From an uncultured Ruminococcus sp. (GTDB lineage Bacteria > Bacillota > Clostridia > Oscillospirales > Ruminococcaceae), in assembly GCA_934435205.1 (NCBI GenBank), contig CAKSAK010000002.1, positions 1-64,000 of the forward strand: DNA of 64,000 bases, given 5' to 3'. A model generated the notes under the pieces. The model saw only the letters and a list, made by a program, of their open reading frames with translations. It was not told the origin of the DNA and did no database searches. Position 1 is the stretch's first letter; each line of letters opens with the position of its first letter. A program made the translations under genes and the position numbers. Below are positions 41,984 to 50,495 of this stretch, piece after piece.

Positions 41984-42826
41984 ATGAGAGAGATAAACGT
42001 TTCAGAAGTAGAAGAACTTGTAAGAGATCTGTGCATAAAAGCCAATCTGTATCTTCCTGAGGATATGGAAAGCTGTATAGAGTGCAACGCCAGGAAAGAG
42101 CAGTCCCCAGTGGGAAAGAACGTCTTTGCTGATATCCTTGACAATATGAGAGTAGCAAGAGAAGAAACTATCCCTATCTGTCAGGACACAGGCATGGCAG
42201 TTATCTTCATGACCATAGGACAGGACGTGCATTTTGTAGGCGGTTCGCTGAATGAAGCCATAAACAAAGGCGTAGCAAGAGGCTATACAGAGGGCAGACT
42301 GCGCTGTTCCATAGTTTCCGACCCACTGGAAAGAGTAAACACAGGGGATAATACACCGCCTGTTGTGCATCTTAAAATAGCAGAGGGCGAAAAGGTAGAA
42401 ATAATGGTGGCACCAAAGGGCTTTGGCAGCGAAAATATGTCACAGCTTAAAATGATGACCCCGTCAGTTACCGAGGACGAGATAGTGGATTGGGTAGTGT
42501 CAGTGTGTGCAAAAGCAGGTTCTAACCCATGTCCGCCAATAGTCATAGGCGTAGGCATAGGCGGCGACTTTGAGAAGTGCGCATACCTTGCAAAGAAAGC
42601 ACTGTGCAGAAGCGTATCAAAGAGAAATCCAAAGGAACGTTATGCAAAGCTTGAAGCGAAAATGCTGGAGAAGATAAACCTCCTTGGCATAGGACCGCAA
42701 GGCTTTGGCGGCACACAGACCTGCCTTGCAGTAAATATAGAAGAAGCACCGACCCATATCGCAGGCCTGCCGGTGTCAGTGAACGTAGGCTGTCATGTGA
42801 CAAGACACGCAAGCGGAGAGATATAA
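41984..42826 (+). CDS. Class I fumarate hydratase alpha subunit
   Basis: The protein is the N-terminal subunit of the Fe-S fumarase/L(+)-tartrate dehydratase family, which hydrates fumarate to malate. The three cluster cysteines fall in CQDTG (Cys66), SNPCPPIVIG (Cys183) and VGCHVTRH (Cys270). KGFGSENMSQLKM and VGIGGDFEKCAYLAKKAL are also typical. The 280 residues form a complete alpha subunit. The beta subunit, normally encoded directly after, is absent: a palindromic element and a long repeat follow. The gene is tightly linked to the che operon, which is unusual. Confidence 0.93.
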   Translation: MREINVSEVEELVRDLCIKANLYLPEDMESCIECNARKEQSPVGKNVFADILDNMRVAREETIPICQDTGMAVIFMTIGQDVHFVGGSLNEAINKGVARGYTEGRLRCSIVSDPLERVNTGDNTPPVVHLKIAEGEKVEIMVAPKGFGSENMSQLKMMTPSVTEDEIVDWVVSVCAKAGSNPCPPIVIGVGIGGDFEKCAYLAKKALCRSVSKRNPKERYAKLEAKMLEKINLLGIGPQGFGGTQTCLAVNIEEAPTHIAGLPVSVNVGCHVTRHASGEI

Positions 42827-42835
42827 GGGCATAAT

Positions 42836-42859
42836 GTGGGGGCGAACAGTGTTCACCCG
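42836..42859. repeat. Short palindromic element, CGAAC stem type, variant
   Basis: GTGGGGGCGAACAGTGTTCA then CCCG. It sits ten bases after the fumarase alpha stop codon. Confidence 0.65.
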
Positions 42860-42924
42860 CCTTTTCCACAGCACGCACATCTTATTATTCATCAAACAAG
42901 CTCCTACATCTTATTCGGGCAAGT

Positions 42925-43253
42925 TCTTCCGCCGCAAAATCGCTTCGCTCTTTGCGGATTTACATTTGCTAAGGGATAGGGAAAACGGTGCAGAGTTTAT
43001 GCTCCGACACCGATTTGTAATTTGCTTTAGTTTGTATTTCTTCTTTCATCATTCTGCACCGCTTAGTAGGCTTACGCCGAATGAGGCTCTGCCTCAAACT
43101 CCGCAAGGGACTCTGTCCCTTGACCCTGCAAGCCCTCTAACGCCGGGCTTGAGCCTGCGTTTTATCTCTCGCTCCGCTCGATGTTGGCTACCCAACTCTG
43201 GTCAGCTGTGCCAATTCCTCATTCCTCATTCCTCACTCCTCATTCCTCATTTC
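42925..43253. repeat. Long intergenic repeat, copy B (plus orientation)
   Basis: The same order of blocks as copy A is present: CCGCCGCAAAATCGCTTCGC, ACGGTGCAGAGTT, TCTGCACCGCTTAG (43053), GGCTTACGCCGAATGAGG, AGGGACTCTGTCCCTTG, AAGCCCTCTAACGCCGG and ATTCCTC heptamers (about 43214-43250). Its last 20 bases overlap the end of the symporter gene. Confidence 0.75.
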
Positions 43254-44525
43254 TACCTCTTTTCTCCACAACACCAACACCCCGATAACATTCGGTACTG
43301 CCATAAGTCCATTGAAGATATCCGACACCCCCCACACAAGCTCCATGCTCCACATCGTTCCAATGCACCCACAAACTATCGCCATGATCCTATAGATCAT
43401 ATCGCTCCGAGGGAAAAGATATCTCCAAGCCCTCTCCCCTATGAAAAACCACCCTGCCACTGTCGCTAATGCAAAAAGTATCAGCGACAATGACATGAAA
43501 TACTTTCCCGCTCCCCCAAGAGCAGCATTGTAAGCCTTCACTGCCATATCCTCACCCGTGAGGTCAGTGCCGCTTATTATTATCACCACAGCCGTCAGAG
43601 TGCATATGACAAAGGTGTCTATAAAGACCTCCGCCATTGCCCATGTCCCCTGCAATTCAGGCGACTTTATCCTGCATGAGCTGTGCACCGCCACCGTCGA
43701 GCCTAAACCTGCTTCGTTTGAAAACGCTCCACGCTTTAACCCCTCGACCATGGAAAATATTATCGTCCCTGCCACCGAGCCTGTTATGCAGGCTGTGGGG
43801 CAAAAGGCGTTTTTTACTATCATTGCTATCGCTCCTGCGGCTTTTAATGGGTGAAATATTATCACTCCCAAACTGCCGCCTATGAAAAGCACCGCCATTA
43901 TTGGCACAAGCTTTTCACAAAGACAAGCTGCTGAGTTTTTTCCCACAGCTACTAAAAATACGAAAATAAGCACCAAAAGTGCAAAAATATATGAGGGTAT
44001 CCCAAACCCCTCTCGGGCAGCCGCAGCCGCCGAACCCGTCTGCACCATGTTGCCCATTCCAAGGGACGCACCCACCGTAAAAACTGCAAACAAAACAGCC
44101 GTGAGCTTTGTTCTGCCTATCTTTTCGAGATAAGCCGCCGCACCGCAAGGCTTTCCGTCAGAGTATCTCACTCCCAGATAGTTTTCGCAGTAAGCAAGCC
44201 CCATTCCGAAAAATGCAGACACCCACATCCAGAATACCGAGCCTGCGCCCCCTATCCTGATACATTCCCCCACGCCCACCACCGAGCCTGTTCCTACAGT
44301 TGCCGCAAGCGCCGTGGAAAACGTCTGAAACTGCGAGAGAGAATCACTTTCGGAGCTTTCTTTTTTAAACAGCGTAAAAACCGTTTTCTTCATTATTTTT
44401 ATAATGTGTATCTGCGGAAATCTAAGCTTTATGCTCAGATATATCCCGCCCCCAAGCAAAAGTATCAAAAGCGGAACGCCCCATAAAAGCGAATTTATCT
44501 TGTTTATTATAGCCGTAAGTTCCAT
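43233..44525 (-). CDS. Sodium:alanine/glycine symporter (AGCS family)
   Basis: The 430-residue transporter couples amino-acid uptake to Na+. It has about ten hydrophobic segments and the family signatures LSQFQTFSTALAATVGTGSVVGVG (about 61-84), FWMWVSAFFGMGLAYCENYLGVRY, and RGAFSNEAGLGS (about 269-280). The C-terminus is odd: the final residues VEMRNEE and the stop codon are encoded by the ATTCCTC heptamer repeat, as in Mfd. Few charged residues follow the last helix (NVIGVLVLW), so a native tail may be lost. Confidence 0.94.
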   Translation of the reverse strand: MELTAIINKINSLLWGVPLLILLLGGGIYLSIKLRFPQIHIIKIMKKTVFTLFKKESSESDSLSQFQTFSTALAATVGTGSVVGVGECIRIGGAGSVFWMWVSAFFGMGLAYCENYLGVRYSDGKPCGAAAYLEKIGRTKLTAVLFAVFTVGASLGMGNMVQTGSAAAAAREGFGIPSYIFALLVLIFVFLVAVGKNSAACLCEKLVPIMAVLFIGGSLGVIIFHPLKAAGAIAMIVKNAFCPTACITGSVAGTIIFSMVEGLKRGAFSNEAGLGSTVAVHSSCRIKSPELQGTWAMAEVFIDTFVICTLTAVVIIISGTDLTGEDMAVKAYNAALGGAGKYFMSLSLILFALATVAGWFFIGERAWRYLFPRSDMIYRIMAIVCGCIGTMWSMELVWGVSDIFNGLMAVPNVIGVLVLWRKEVEMRNEE

Positions 44526-44601
44526 AGCTTTCCCCCGAAAACAGTTTTTTCGTGCAAATAATTGCCTTATAAATGATATGATATAAAAGGGAGATTAATT
44601 C

Positions 44602-45123
44602 TTGAAAACCGAGATAACCATACATACAAATACGCAAAAAAACAAACAGCGAGGTGAACGTCCTCAAATGCACAGATATAAGCCCTCAAAAATACCGCTT
44701 TTTATCTTCTGGGCTATCCTTGCGGTCATACTTTTTCTTATCCGCTATGCGGTGAATCTCATAGAAAAACTTATCCCATTTTCCGTGAATTATATCCTTA
44801 TGCCACTGTGGATAATCGCCGCACTTTTCTGCCTGCTGGTGCTTCCCTTTTATTTCATCAGATCATATTTTACCGTCAGCTCAAAAGAAGTCACCGCCTT
44901 TACAGGACTTTTCTTTACCATGCGGCATTTTATGCCCACCTCGGCAATAAAATCCGTCACCACTATCATAACCCCCCTAGGCAGTATAACAGGACTTAAC
45001 TTCGTTGTCTTAAACGCCCTGGGCGCAAGACTTCTTATACCTTTTATGAGCCGCCGTGACGCTATGGAAATATCCGCCATAGTAAACAGCTCCATACGAA
45101 ACAGAGAACGCAAAGAAGAATAG
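44602..45123 (+). CDS. bPH_2 domain membrane protein, YdbS type
   Basis: The 173-residue protein has two TM segments (about 29-51 and 61-84) followed by a bacterial PH-like domain (YFTVSSKEVTAFTGLFFTMRHFMPTSAIKSVTT, about 88-160). Related pairs such as B. subtilis YdbS-YdbT are membrane proteins of uncertain role in stress or toxin resistance. The start is a TTG with AGGGAG eight bases upstream; an ATG at 44668 with GAGGTG is an alternative. The partner gene follows after 24 bases. Confidence 0.82.
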   Translation: MKTEITIHTNTQKNKQRGERPQMHRYKPSKIPLFIFWAILAVILFLIRYAVNLIEKLIPFSVNYILMPLWIIAALFCLLVLPFYFIRSYFTVSSKEVTAFTGLFFTMRHFMPTSAIKSVTTIITPLGSITGLNFVVLNALGARLLIPFMSRRDAMEISAIVNSSIRNRERKEE

Positions 45124-45147
45124 ATACCATAGACAGGAAAGGTTTAA

Positions 45148-46635
45148 ATGAGCCGCAGAGAAACTATCAAGGAAAAAAGAAGCTGGCTGAAGAATTTCTT
45201 CGCCCACCGCCAGCACCCTATAATGATATTATCTTATACAACTAAATATATGTGGCTGCTTGCTATCCCTCTTGCAAAGTACCTCATCGCCGCAAAATTC
45301 AACTTTCAAAGCTGGTTTCAGGCACACTGGGTAGATATCCTCACTATCGCATTTATCTTCGGCTACGCTTTCCTGCGCTGGATATTCGTCTACTATGAGC
45401 TTGAAGAAGATTGCATCATCGCCCACACAGGCTATTTCGGCATAACACGGACTAAGGTCTATTTTGCCGAAATAAGCTCATTGTCACTGTCGCAAGGATA
45501 TATTTCCAGACTTATACATTCCTGTGCCGTGTACATAGACACCGATGCAAAATCACTGCAAAATGCAGATATAATGCTCACCCTTACAAAAAAGCGAGCC
45601 TTTGAGCTTTATCATTTTGCCACCGCCAAATGCAAAAACAAACCTAAATACGTCTACAACTCAAAGAAAAGCCTGCTCGTTATATTCTCACTTATCTTTT
45701 CCTCAACTCTGTCAGGCATGATAATCGTGCTTTCGGTACTTTACGAAGCATATAGGATAGTAGGCCGAGAGGCGGAGGAACAAATACTCCGCAGAGTGAA
45801 TACGGAGATAGCAAAAGTTCCGGTGCTTGCAGAAGTGCCTGAATATATACTTATCGCAGGCGGTGTGCTGGCAGGAGGCTGGCTAATATCATTTTTGTCG
45901 AATCTTATGCGCCACTGGAATTTTTCCTGCACACGCTGTGCCGACCTTTTCATAATCAGAAGCGGGATAGGCACAAGACGCAGACACGTCCTCTATAGAG
46001 ATAGAGTAAACTATATCGACCTAAGACAATCACTGCTTATGAAGATATGCAAAATAACCTCTGTGTCTGCCCACTGTACAGGATACGGAAAAAGACGGCT
46101 TGAAATATCAGCACTTATACCGATAACGACAAACGGACAGGTTGACCGCTCCCTGAAGATGCTCATGCCGAAAATACCGCCGGTAAAAAGCGATATCTCC
46201 ACAGGAAAAGCCGACCTTGGCAGATTTATAACGATACCGCTCATATGCACATTTATACCCATCATATCAGGAAGAGGAGCGCTTTACTTTTTCCCTAACT
46301 GGAAAAGAGAAATAACCATACTTGTGATACTAACTACCATACCATTGCTGTGGCTCGTGATAGTTAAAGCGGCGGCAGCGTTCACAACGTCAATAGGCTT
46401 TGAAAACGGGTATTGTACATTGTCATATTGTAAATGGTATAGCTTTCATAAATCAATAGCCGCACTTGACAGAGTGTCAATGGTAACGGTAATGCAAAAT
46501 CCGTTTCAGAAGATAAGCCATACTTGTGCCGTGAGAGTTTATACCAATTCGGAGAGTACAGACTATCATACTGTAAAAGGACTTAATTATGATAAGGTTA
46601 TAAAATTGTTGAACAGGAATGGGTATGCGGTGTGA
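45148..46635 (+). CDS. bPH_2 domain membrane protein, YdbT type
   Basis: The 495-residue protein has three PH-like modules, each preceded by a pair of TM segments (TMs near 30-75, 170-200, 228-250 and 360-405). The modules begin YYELEEDCIIAHTGYFGITRTKVYFAEISSLS, CTRCADLFIIRSGIGTRRRHVLYRDRVNYID and GFENGYCTLSYCKWYSFHKSIAALDRVSM. It likely forms a complex with the smaller YdbS-like protein. A heptamer tract and a long repeat begin directly after the stop. Confidence 0.85.
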   Translation: MSRRETIKEKRSWLKNFFAHRQHPIMILSYTTKYMWLLAIPLAKYLIAAKFNFQSWFQAHWVDILTIAFIFGYAFLRWIFVYYELEEDCIIAHTGYFGITRTKVYFAEISSLSLSQGYISRLIHSCAVYIDTDAKSLQNADIMLTLTKKRAFELYHFATAKCKNKPKYVYNSKKSLLVIFSLIFSSTLSGMIIVLSVLYEAYRIVGREAEEQILRRVNTEIAKVPVLAEVPEYILIAGGVLAGGWLISFLSNLMRHWNFSCTRCADLFIIRSGIGTRRRHVLYRDRVNYIDLRQSLLMKICKITSVSAHCTGYGKRRLEISALIPITTNGQVDRSLKMLMPKIPPVKSDISTGKADLGRFITIPLICTFIPIISGRGALYFFPNWKREITILVILTTIPLLWLVIVKAAAAFTTSIGFENGYCTLSYCKWYSFHKSIAALDRVSMVTVMQNPFQKISHTCAVRVYTNSESTDYHTVKGLNYDKVIKLLNRNGYAV

Positions 46636-46638
46636 AAA

Positions 46639-46962
46639 AAATGAGGAATGAGGAGTGAGGAATGAGGAATTAGCATAGCTCACCAAAGTTACCCCCTCCG
46701 CACCGAGCACAGCGAGAGATAAAACGCAGGCTCAAGCCCGGCGTTAGAGGGCTTGCAGGGTCTAGGGACAGAGTCCCTAGCGGAGCTTGAGGCAGAGCCT
46801 CAATAGGCGCAAGCCTACTAAGCGGTGCAGAGGGAAAAAGAAGAATTGCTATGTTGTTCCCTGATACATGATTATATCGGAGTGTTAATCTGCACCGCTT
46901 TTCTATCCTCCTGCACAAAGTAAAATCCGCAAAGAGCGGAGCGATTTTGCGGCGGTAGAACT
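46639..46962. repeat. Long intergenic repeat, copy C (minus orientation)
   Basis: In reverse it has the heptamer tract (46640-46672), GCTCGGTG-like bases, GGCTTGAGCCTGCG, AGGGACTCTGTCCCTAG, GCTTGCGCCTATTGAGG, the paired GCACCGCTT arms, and TCCGCAAAGAGCG near its end. It lies directly after the YdbT-like gene. Confidence 0.75.
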
Positions 46963-46967
46963 TTGGT

Positions 46968-47128
46968 GTAGGGGCTGGCGCCCTCGACAGCCCGATATCG
47001 AAGCGGCTAAGCTTGGATTTTTCACGAATAAAAAGAAGCAGACAATGTTGTGAATTGTTGCGCCGAACGTTGTGCGAATAACGCAAGTGAGATTGCAAAC
47101 GAAACGGGCGAACAGTGTTCGCCCCTAC
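46968..47128. repeat. Composite 161-bp element with unlike ends
   Basis: The left unit is of the CTGGCGCC type (46968-46994) and the right unit is of the CGAAC type (47105-47128). They are inverted relative to each other but have different stems. This implies that ends can be exchanged between element types. Confidence 0.65.
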
Positions 47129-47223
47129 CGCCATTTGTGAAGCCATCAAAGTTTGATAAACAAATATCATCAGGGACGACCACCTCGTCCCCGATTTTTT
47201 ATATACAGAAAATTTTTTACCCA

Positions 47224-47252
47224 TTGCAACATTTCAGTGAAAAATATACACT
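47224..47252 (+). promoter_or_regulatory. Promoter of the sigma factor operon
   Basis: TTGCAA (47224-47229), a 17-bp spacer and TACACT (47247-47252) precede a leader of about 25 bases. An overlapping autoregulated ECF promoter is also possible. Confidence 0.45.
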
Positions 47253-47283
47253 TATATTATGACGGACGACAGGGGGGATCAGA

Positions 47284-47817
47284 TTGGACAAAAAGGAAAG
47301 AAAAAAGCTCGCAGAACTTGCAGTGAACGGCGATACGGACGCTTTTTCTAAGCTCTATGGAGAGATATATAAGGAGCTTTATTATTACGCCCTCGCTAAC
47401 CTGCAAAATGCCGAGGACGCTGCCGATGCAGTGCAGGACGCTGTGCTGGACGGCTATATGAGCATCTCCTCTCTGCGAAATAGCGAAGCTTTCGATAGCT
47501 GGATGTTCAAGATTCTGGTCGCCAAGATCAAACAAAAACAAAAGGAATACGCTCAAAGACGCTCTAACCTCGATTATATTAATGAAAGCGACGCAATAAT
47601 CAAGGACGAAAGCGGCTTCGAGCGGTGCGAGATCTTAGAAGAGTTTGCTGATCTCAGTGAAGCTGAAAGACTTTGTATATCACTTCACTGTATAGCAGGC
47701 TACAAAGGCAGGGAGATAATGGAGATAACAGGTATTAAAGATACGACAGTCCGTTCCCATATATCCAGAGGTAAAGCAAAAATACGCAGTAAGCTGTTTG
47801 GAAAGGAGGTGACATGA
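47284..47817 (+). CDS. ECF-type RNA polymerase sigma factor
   Basis: The 177-residue sigma-70 family protein has region 2 (DAFSKLYGEIYKELYYYALANLQNAEDAADAVQDAVLDGY, about 19-58) and region 4 (about 118-165, with LHCIAGYKGREIMEITGIKDTTVRSHISRGKAKIR). It directs RNA polymerase to a small regulon. The TTG start follows a GGGGGG run. Its stop overlaps the next gene (ATGA), which encodes a membrane protein with a cytosolic N-terminus, the layout of a sigma/anti-sigma pair. Confidence 0.92.
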   Translation: MDKKERKKLAELAVNGDTDAFSKLYGEIYKELYYYALANLQNAEDAADAVQDAVLDGYMSISSLRNSEAFDSWMFKILVAKIKQKQKEYAQRRSNLDYINESDAIIKDESGFERCEILEEFADLSEAERLCISLHCIAGYKGREIMEITGIKDTTVRSHISRGKAKIRSKLFGKEVT

Positions 47818-50279
47818 TGAGAAATTTAAGAAAACGCAGAAAGCTTATCAGACAAATGGAACAGGCAAATAAGATTCCCGATAAGCTCATGCCCCAGGAA
47901 ATAAAAGATATGCTGGACGTGGCAGGCTTCAGACCCGTTATCGGAAATACTCCAAATAGTGCAGAGATAAAAATAAACAGCGGCAGAAGCAACGCCCTGA
48001 GATGTCTGGCTGTGGTAGCGGCTTTCGTCCTTGTGGTAGGCGGATTTGCTGTGCTTAGGTTCAGCAATACCCAGTTCGTCAAAAAATACCCCAATTCCGC
48101 TTCTTCAAAGTCCGCTGACGCTTCTGGTCTTGACGGCCTCCGAGGAACGACCTATAAGGGTCTTTACAACTATATAAATAGCAACAGCAAAAACATTGAG
48201 GACTTTATAGTTGACAATAGCTATATATTCAAAAATATCGACGCTTTGACTGTTGATGACGATGACTATGTGGCTTTGTATAAGCAGGCGCTTAGAGATC
48301 ACCAGCTCACCCCTAACCCCGCTGATATACAGCTCACTCGCTCAGGCGTGGATATCACCCCCACAACAAGCGTAAATGAGCTGGAAACAAACATAACATA
48401 CGGAAACGCCCACTTTATTACTGACAATGGCGGTATCGACGTTTATATTACCCAAAACGGAAATATCACAAAGTCAGAACAGGATATCTTTGCGGAAACT
48501 TTCCTTAAAAAAGGTCTTGTTGACATTGCCGAATACGAACAGTACGGCTGCAAGTTCGCACCAAGCGTTGTTGCAATGTATTTGGATAATAACGAGCTTT
48601 ACGCTTTCTTCGACTTTATCTTACCCGTGAAGTCAGGAAAGAAAAACCTCGATATCGAATACTGCGGAATGTGCGTGTTTGACGTGAGCGACCCTGAGAA
48701 TATCAAGCTCATAAGCGAGTTTGAACAGCCCGGCGTGCTTGAGGGCATAAGAAAAGTTGACGGAAAGTTTTTCATCGTGTCACGCTACACCCGAGCAGCT
48801 TCACTGCTCTTAGACGACCAAAAGCCCGAGGATATCGCACCAGTGCGATACATCAACGGTGAAAAACAGCTTTTTGAAGAAAGTGAAATGTATATCACAG
48901 CCAGAGATAATACACCGTCCATGATCCTGCTTTCGTCCTTTGACGGTGAAAATCAAGGCTCATACATGGCTTCAAAGCTTATCGCCTGCGGTGAAAGCAG
49001 CATCTTAATGGGAACAGACAACATTTATATTTTAAGAGCATATGGCTTTGAAAAAACAGACGATGATTACAGCACAGTGCCAACAAGAGCGCTTATTACA
49101 AGAATAAACTACGGCGGCGGCGACATGGAGCTTAACAAAACCCAGACCGTCACAGGCGCAGACGCCGAGCATATAAGCCACGCCATATCAGGAGATGAGT
49201 ATAACGGCAGATTGTCGCTGTTCTCAAACGACTCTGCAAGCATTTACGATATCAGCACACACAATATCTATTATAGCGGCATTAATATCTGCACCCTGTG
49301 GCTTTTTGACAATGACCTTGGCGGCCCTGTGAAAAAGACCCTCACATACGAGGACACTGATTTCGAGAGTGCAAGATATAACACGTTCTATCATTCTATG
49401 CTGTATGTTTACAGAGATTATTCTTCCGCTTACAGCAATGATGACACTTATCAGGCAGCGAACAATATCCAGCTTGATGAAGTATATGATTTCTCAGACC
49501 CTAACAAGATAACTCAGGTGCCCCCTGATGATAAAATGATAGCAGTGTCAACGGCAAACAACTTCTTCCATTATAGCCTGACAAACTATAATGACGACAT
49601 TGCAGTGCGCACCGACAGCACGTCATTTGACTCTTTCAGCGTAAAAATACTCGACAAGAGCAAAACAGAAAAGCAAGAAACCCTTTTATACGGCTCAAGC
49701 GGCAAGGGCATAGCGAATGCTAACGGCACAGTGGATCAGGTGCAGGTCTATGACACAGAGGTAGTAAAGAAATTCAACTTCTTCAAGACTATACAGGAAT
49801 ACAAATATCACGAGAAAGAAATGGGAACAACAGTTGACAAAACGGATATGACCCAAAGATCCGCCAGCACTGTTTCTTCAAACTCCATAATAACAGACAA
49901 CGAAAACGGATATATAGCCATACCATTATATGACGTTACCTCAGTTGGAAAGACCACTAACGGCTACGATCTGGACTATACCTATTATAATAAAACTATA
50001 GAAAAAATGCTGGTAATGAAATATGACATAGAAACAAAAACTTTCAGCGAGTATGGAACTATAAAGCTTGACGAATATACGGATTATTTTGACGATTATT
50101 TCGATCATGCTAGTGAAGACGAGATCACGGCTCTGGTCAACGACCATGACCAAAGAGACTGTTACCGCAGTGCATTTGTTCAGGACGGATATATTTATAT
50201 CTTCTCCGACAAACAGATACGCTCATACAGCTATGACGACCTCTCAAAACCTGTGGACAGTGTAGCCATAGTTAAATAG
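47814..50279 (+). CDS. Membrane-anchored beta-propeller protein, probable anti-sigma factor
   Basis: The 821-residue protein has a basic cytosolic part of about 60 residues, one TM (about 61-81) and a large extracellular domain. That domain resembles the Beta_propel family (secreted C-terminal beta-propeller): VDIAEYEQYGCKFAPSVVAMYLDNNELYAFF, repeated GKFFIVSRY-like and GYIAIPLYD-like strands, and KFFIVSRYTRAASLL. Translational coupling to the ECF sigma gene suggests that the cytosolic part holds the sigma factor and the propeller senses something outside; this is inference. No zinc-binding anti-sigma motif (HxxxCxxC) is seen. Confidence 0.8.
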   Translation: MMRNLRKRRKLIRQMEQANKIPDKLMPQEIKDMLDVAGFRPVIGNTPNSAEIKINSGRSNALRCLAVVAAFVLVVGGFAVLRFSNTQFVKKYPNSASSKSADASGLDGLRGTTYKGLYNYINSNSKNIEDFIVDNSYIFKNIDALTVDDDDYVALYKQALRDHQLTPNPADIQLTRSGVDITPTTSVNELETNITYGNAHFITDNGGIDVYITQNGNITKSEQDIFAETFLKKGLVDIAEYEQYGCKFAPSVVAMYLDNNELYAFFDFILPVKSGKKNLDIEYCGMCVFDVSDPENIKLISEFEQPGVLEGIRKVDGKFFIVSRYTRAASLLLDDQKPEDIAPVRYINGEKQLFEESEMYITARDNTPSMILLSSFDGENQGSYMASKLIACGESSILMGTDNIYILRAYGFEKTDDDYSTVPTRALITRINYGGGDMELNKTQTVTGADAEHISHAISGDEYNGRLSLFSNDSASIYDISTHNIYYSGINICTLWLFDNDLGGPVKKTLTYEDTDFESARYNTFYHSMLYVYRDYSSAYSNDDTYQAANNIQLDEVYDFSDPNKITQVPPDDKMIAVSTANNFFHYSLTNYNDDIAVRTDSTSFDSFSVKILDKSKTEKQETLLYGSSGKGIANANGTVDQVQVYDTEVVKKFNFFKTIQEYKYHEKEMGTTVDKTDMTQRSASTVSSNSIITDNENGYIAIPLYDVTSVGKTTNGYDLDYTYYNKTIEKMLVMKYDIETKTFSEYGTIKLDEYTDYFDDYFDHASEDEITALVNDHDQRDCYRSAFVQDGYIYIFSDKQIRSYSYDDLSKPVDSVAIVK

Positions 50280-50299
50280 CATTACACCAAATTTCCCCT

Positions 50300-50340
50300 T
50301 TTGCGCCCGACGGATATATTTCTGTCGGGCGTTTTTTCAC
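50300..50340 (+). terminator. Terminator of the sigma factor operon
   Basis: CGCCCGACGG and TGTCGGGCG form the stem around ATATATTTC, followed by TTTTTTC. Confidence 0.85.
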
Positions 50341-50424
50341 TAAAACGTTTTCGTTATTGCGTACAAATAAAGCCACCGCAAATTGTATAGTATGTACAAT
50401 AAATGTTCACAGTAATATAACCAA

Positions 50425-50453
50425 TTGAAATTCTGTTTGTGCTAAAATAATAT
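50425..50453 (+). promoter_or_regulatory. Promoter of the MATE gene
   Basis: TTGAAA (50425-50430), a 17-bp spacer and TAATAT (50448-50453) lie 43 bp before the ATG. Confidence 0.5.
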
Positions 50454-50495
50454 GGTTTTAGGAATAAATATCAGACATAAACAGGAGAAAGAATT

